Shown here one piece after another: positions 42,012-43,202 of a DNA stretch of 43,202 nucleotides. The translations under genes and the position numbers were made by a program. How positions within the stretch are numbered: position 1 is the stretch's first letter; the number at the start of each line of letters is the position of its first letter. Below the pieces are notes generated by a model. It saw nothing but the letters and a program-made list of their open reading frames with translations, searched no databases and was not told where the DNA came from. Location: the NCBI GenBank assembly GCA_029561955.1, contig JAKQWO010000002.1, positions 1 to 43,202 of the forward strand, written 5' to 3'. This stretch comes from Candidatus Cloacimonadota bacterium (GTDB lineage Bacteria > Cloacimonadota > Cloacimonadia > Cloacimonadales > Cloacimonadaceae).

Positions 42012-42096
42012 TCAAAGCGACAACAGCCCATTACACCAATATACTCAATTTGCGCCAAAGTTTAGAGAATCTCCATTTATGTCAATAAAAATGTAC

Positions 42097-42194
42097 GGGC
42101 GGTCGCTGTAGGGTCGCTTGCAATAGCGACCCAAAATGTAGCCGGAGGTTGCTGAACCGCCGCAAGGTACGGTCGCTCGCCGGAGCGACCGCCC
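42097..42194. repeat. Large nested inverted repeat (GGTCGC hairpin family)
   Basis: Outer arms GGGCGGTCGCT (42,097-42,107) and AGCGACCGCCC (42,184-42,194) are a perfect 11-bp inverted repeat. Inside are GGGTCGCT/AGCGACCC (42,111-42,132) and GGTCGCT (42,171-42,177), which competes for the right arm. The central part 42,138-42,170 matches 12,208-12,240. It may be several hairpins of one family inserted together. Confidence 0.75.
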
Positions 42195-42537
42195 CCAAAG
42201 CTTCACGCATCCACAGCACAACTACTCACATCTCCCAACTGCAAACCACACCTAAAGCACTCGTATATCATTACTTGCGCCAGCACTCACAACTCACTAC
42301 TCACTACTCACAACTGCCAGCTTGCTGGCCCCTCCCTCCATAATATACTCTGACGATGTTGCCCTGACGAAGAAAATCCCAAAAAACCAAGTCAGTAACT
42401 GCCTGATAACAGTAAGCATACGAAATGTGATAAATATTGTCTCTTTCTTTGCGGAAGTGTAATACATATGTGAACGTTCTCCTTATTAACTCGCCAACAT
42501 TTAACAGCTATTCTATTACGCCACTGTTTACCCGTGT
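42195..42537. other. Non-coding region with simple sequence
   Basis: No gene is supported here. It contains a low-complexity run of ACTCAC/ACTACT/CACAACT words (about 42,284-42,314), a GCCAGC-TT-GCTGGC palindrome (42,316-42,329), then a shift to AT-rich sequence. A plus-strand frame from GTG 42,470 to 42,691 begins VNVLLINSPTFNSYS, like a radical-SAM/B12-binding N-terminus, but it lacks a ribosome site and runs under the minus-strand frame. Confidence 0.45.
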
Positions 42538-42990
42538 TCATAGTATATCTTCTCTGAGGAGAAACCCAATTGTCGAGCCACGTTCAAAAAGGAAATCAAG
42601 TATAGATATAACTTTTGCTTTAAGTATTCTATTGGTCTTTATTCTTCGTTTATTTAAAACTATAAAGCGTCTGATGAATTTCTCCATGTAGTATATCGTA
42701 TCTGGTTCAAGATCATTGTAGTTATGGGTACTGATCATATCGCTTAGCCATATCACACCTTTTGATTGAAACCGGCTTCCGATATCATTCAGTACTTTTG
42801 CAATCGAGTATAGTACTACAGGTTCGTGCCCCTTCCTGTCTACAACCTTATCATAAAAGGATGCCTCTTTCTCTCTGACTGAATGCCACTCGGTAGTTCC
42901 TTGAGACCAATCTGTATCTGCTAGCAAATAACACTTAATTGTTCTAGTTGCAGTTCGATCTAGATCCTTTTTGTTGCTAAGGTCTGCCAT
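42538..42990 (-). CDS. Unrecognised protein, likely 3' part of a broken gene
   Basis: A 150-residue frame that I do not recognise. It has no signal peptide and is rich in Lys, Asp and Ile. The same frame stays open upstream of the ATG at 42,990 back to a TGA at 43,085-43,087, giving protein-like sequence (GFIYVEDRSPQYENFW), but no standard start codon is in that stretch and no ribosome site precedes the ATG. Another frame (43,178-42,960) covers the region upstream. The simplest reading is an old gene broken by a frameshift. The region is more AT-rich than the rest of the window. Confidence 0.4.
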   Translation of the reverse strand: MADLSNKKDLDRTATRTIKCYLLADTDWSQGTTEWHSVREKEASFYDKVVDRKGHEPVVLYSIAKVLNDIGSRFQSKGVIWLSDMISTHNYNDLEPDTIYYMEKFIRRFIVLNKRRIKTNRILKAKVISILDFLFERGSTIGFLLREDIL

Positions 42991-43178
42991 TTTTTCAAAG
43001 AAAAGATCCCATAAATACCAGAAGTTTTCATACTGAGGCGATCTATCCTCGACGTAAATAAACCCAAATAATGCAGTAGGATTTCCTCAGTCCCTTTTTT
43101 AGGGGACTGTTTTTGGTTTAATTGGCGGAGTTTTTCTTCCGGAAAAGGTCGATTATTTAGTTCATAACGCCTCCCCAT
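42960..43178 (-). pseudogene. Possible 5' fragment of the same broken gene
   Basis: A 72-residue frame starting MGRRYELNNRPFPEEKLRQLNQ and losing protein-like character after about residue 45 (EEILLHYLG), near where the frame of the downstream piece becomes readable. It contains a hairpin (43,088-43,109) with a plus-strand T-run. No function can be given. Confidence 0.25.
43088..43114 (+). terminator. Terminator-like hairpin in the window's AT-rich end
   Basis: CAGTCCC (43,088-43,094) and GGGACTG (43,103-43,109) close an 8-nt loop and are followed by TTTTT on the plus strand. It lies inside the minus-strand fragment described above, with no plus-strand gene before it in the window, so its use is uncertain. 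Confidence 0.4.
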
Positions 43179-43202
43179 TTTCTACTGCATTGCAGTAGAA
43201 AA
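43178..43202. repeat. Perfect 12-bp palindrome at the window end
   Basis: TTTTCTACTGCA (43,178-43,189) and TGCAGTAGAAAA (43,191-43,202) are a perfect inverted repeat around one base. The arm CTACTGCA also occurs in the trailing motif of the 85-bp element. Its right neighbour is outside the window. Confidence 0.7.

Noticed and set aside
42470-42691. Radical-SAM-like start (VNVLLINSPTFN) on the plus strand
   Set aside because: Only about 20 residues look family-like; there is no ribosome site, no further domain, and it lies opposite the minus-strand fragment. Kept only as a note.
43070-43110. Programmed -1 frameshift at the A6 run joining the two end fragments
   Set aside because: The -1 frame meets a TGA (43,087-43,085) immediately after the run, so slippage there cannot produce the downstream fragment. 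A pseudogene or sequence error is more likely.
1-43202. CRISPR array, tRNA or rRNA genes
   Set aside because: Repeats are few, dispersed and not regularly spaced. No T-loop GTTCGAAT-type motif with a matching acceptor stem and no rRNA-like sequence was seen.

Overview
The window is bacterial chromosome with dense coding, short intergenic gaps and roughly even base composition, from a diderm (outer-membrane) organism. Diderm markers are an Omp85/BamA-like barrel protein ending in Phe, several lipoproteins with clear lipoboxes, Lgt and an SLBB polysaccharide export protein. There is no rRNA or tRNA gene. The mix of genes (caspase-PEGA protein next to an FGE-like lipoprotein, M16C protease, adenosine-specific kinase beside recA) fits the FCB/Cloacimonadota neighbourhood. 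That placement is an inference from protein flavour only and was not tested.

Layout. 1-4,047: a divergent promoter region separates a diverged HExxH metalloprotease (DUF1704/MATCAP-like) from a plus-strand operon of adenosine-specific kinase, thpR, recA and recX. 4,048-8,222: minus-strand leuS and a long-chain acyl-CoA ligase. 8,381-11,889: a translationally coupled envelope pair, a caspase/EF-hand/PEGA protein and an FGE-fold lipoprotein. 12,497-14,866: a large exported helical protein ending in a TlpA-type thioredoxin. 15,033-18,316: a plus-strand chain of overlapping genes, namely a propeller-like lipoprotein that may be leaderless, a YkuD-fold protein that has lost its catalytic histidines, a BtuF-like binding lipoprotein and a BtuC-like permease, with no ATPase gene.

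18,983-27,180: a long minus-strand cluster that begins with cell-surface polysaccharide genes (epimerase, SLBB export protein, DegT aminotransferase) and continues through a lone etfB, lgt, a LolB-like lipoprotein, purB, DUF2147 and a membrane protein resembling phosphatidylserine decarboxylase. Then come nif3-like (minus), and lepA, an Omp85 protein and a tiny repeat lipoprotein (plus). 33,101-41,959 is a compact minus operon, dapA, M16C protease, rsgA, nadK, recN, DUF4349 and nfeD, with many stop-start overlaps and a strong terminator.

The most unusual non-coding signal is an 85-bp, highly structured repeat found four times (1-74 cut by the edge, 12,118-12,202, 18,447-18,531, and 28,500-28,584 inverted), always between genes. 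It has 9-bp terminal inverted repeats, competing internal hairpins, and a conserved trailing CTACTGCATTATT-like motif. A second family of GGTCGC hairpins sits beside two of the copies and elsewhere. The last ~900 bp (from about 42,330) are more AT-rich and hold a broken, unrecognised reading frame and a perfect palindrome, which looks like the edge of an accessory or decaying region.
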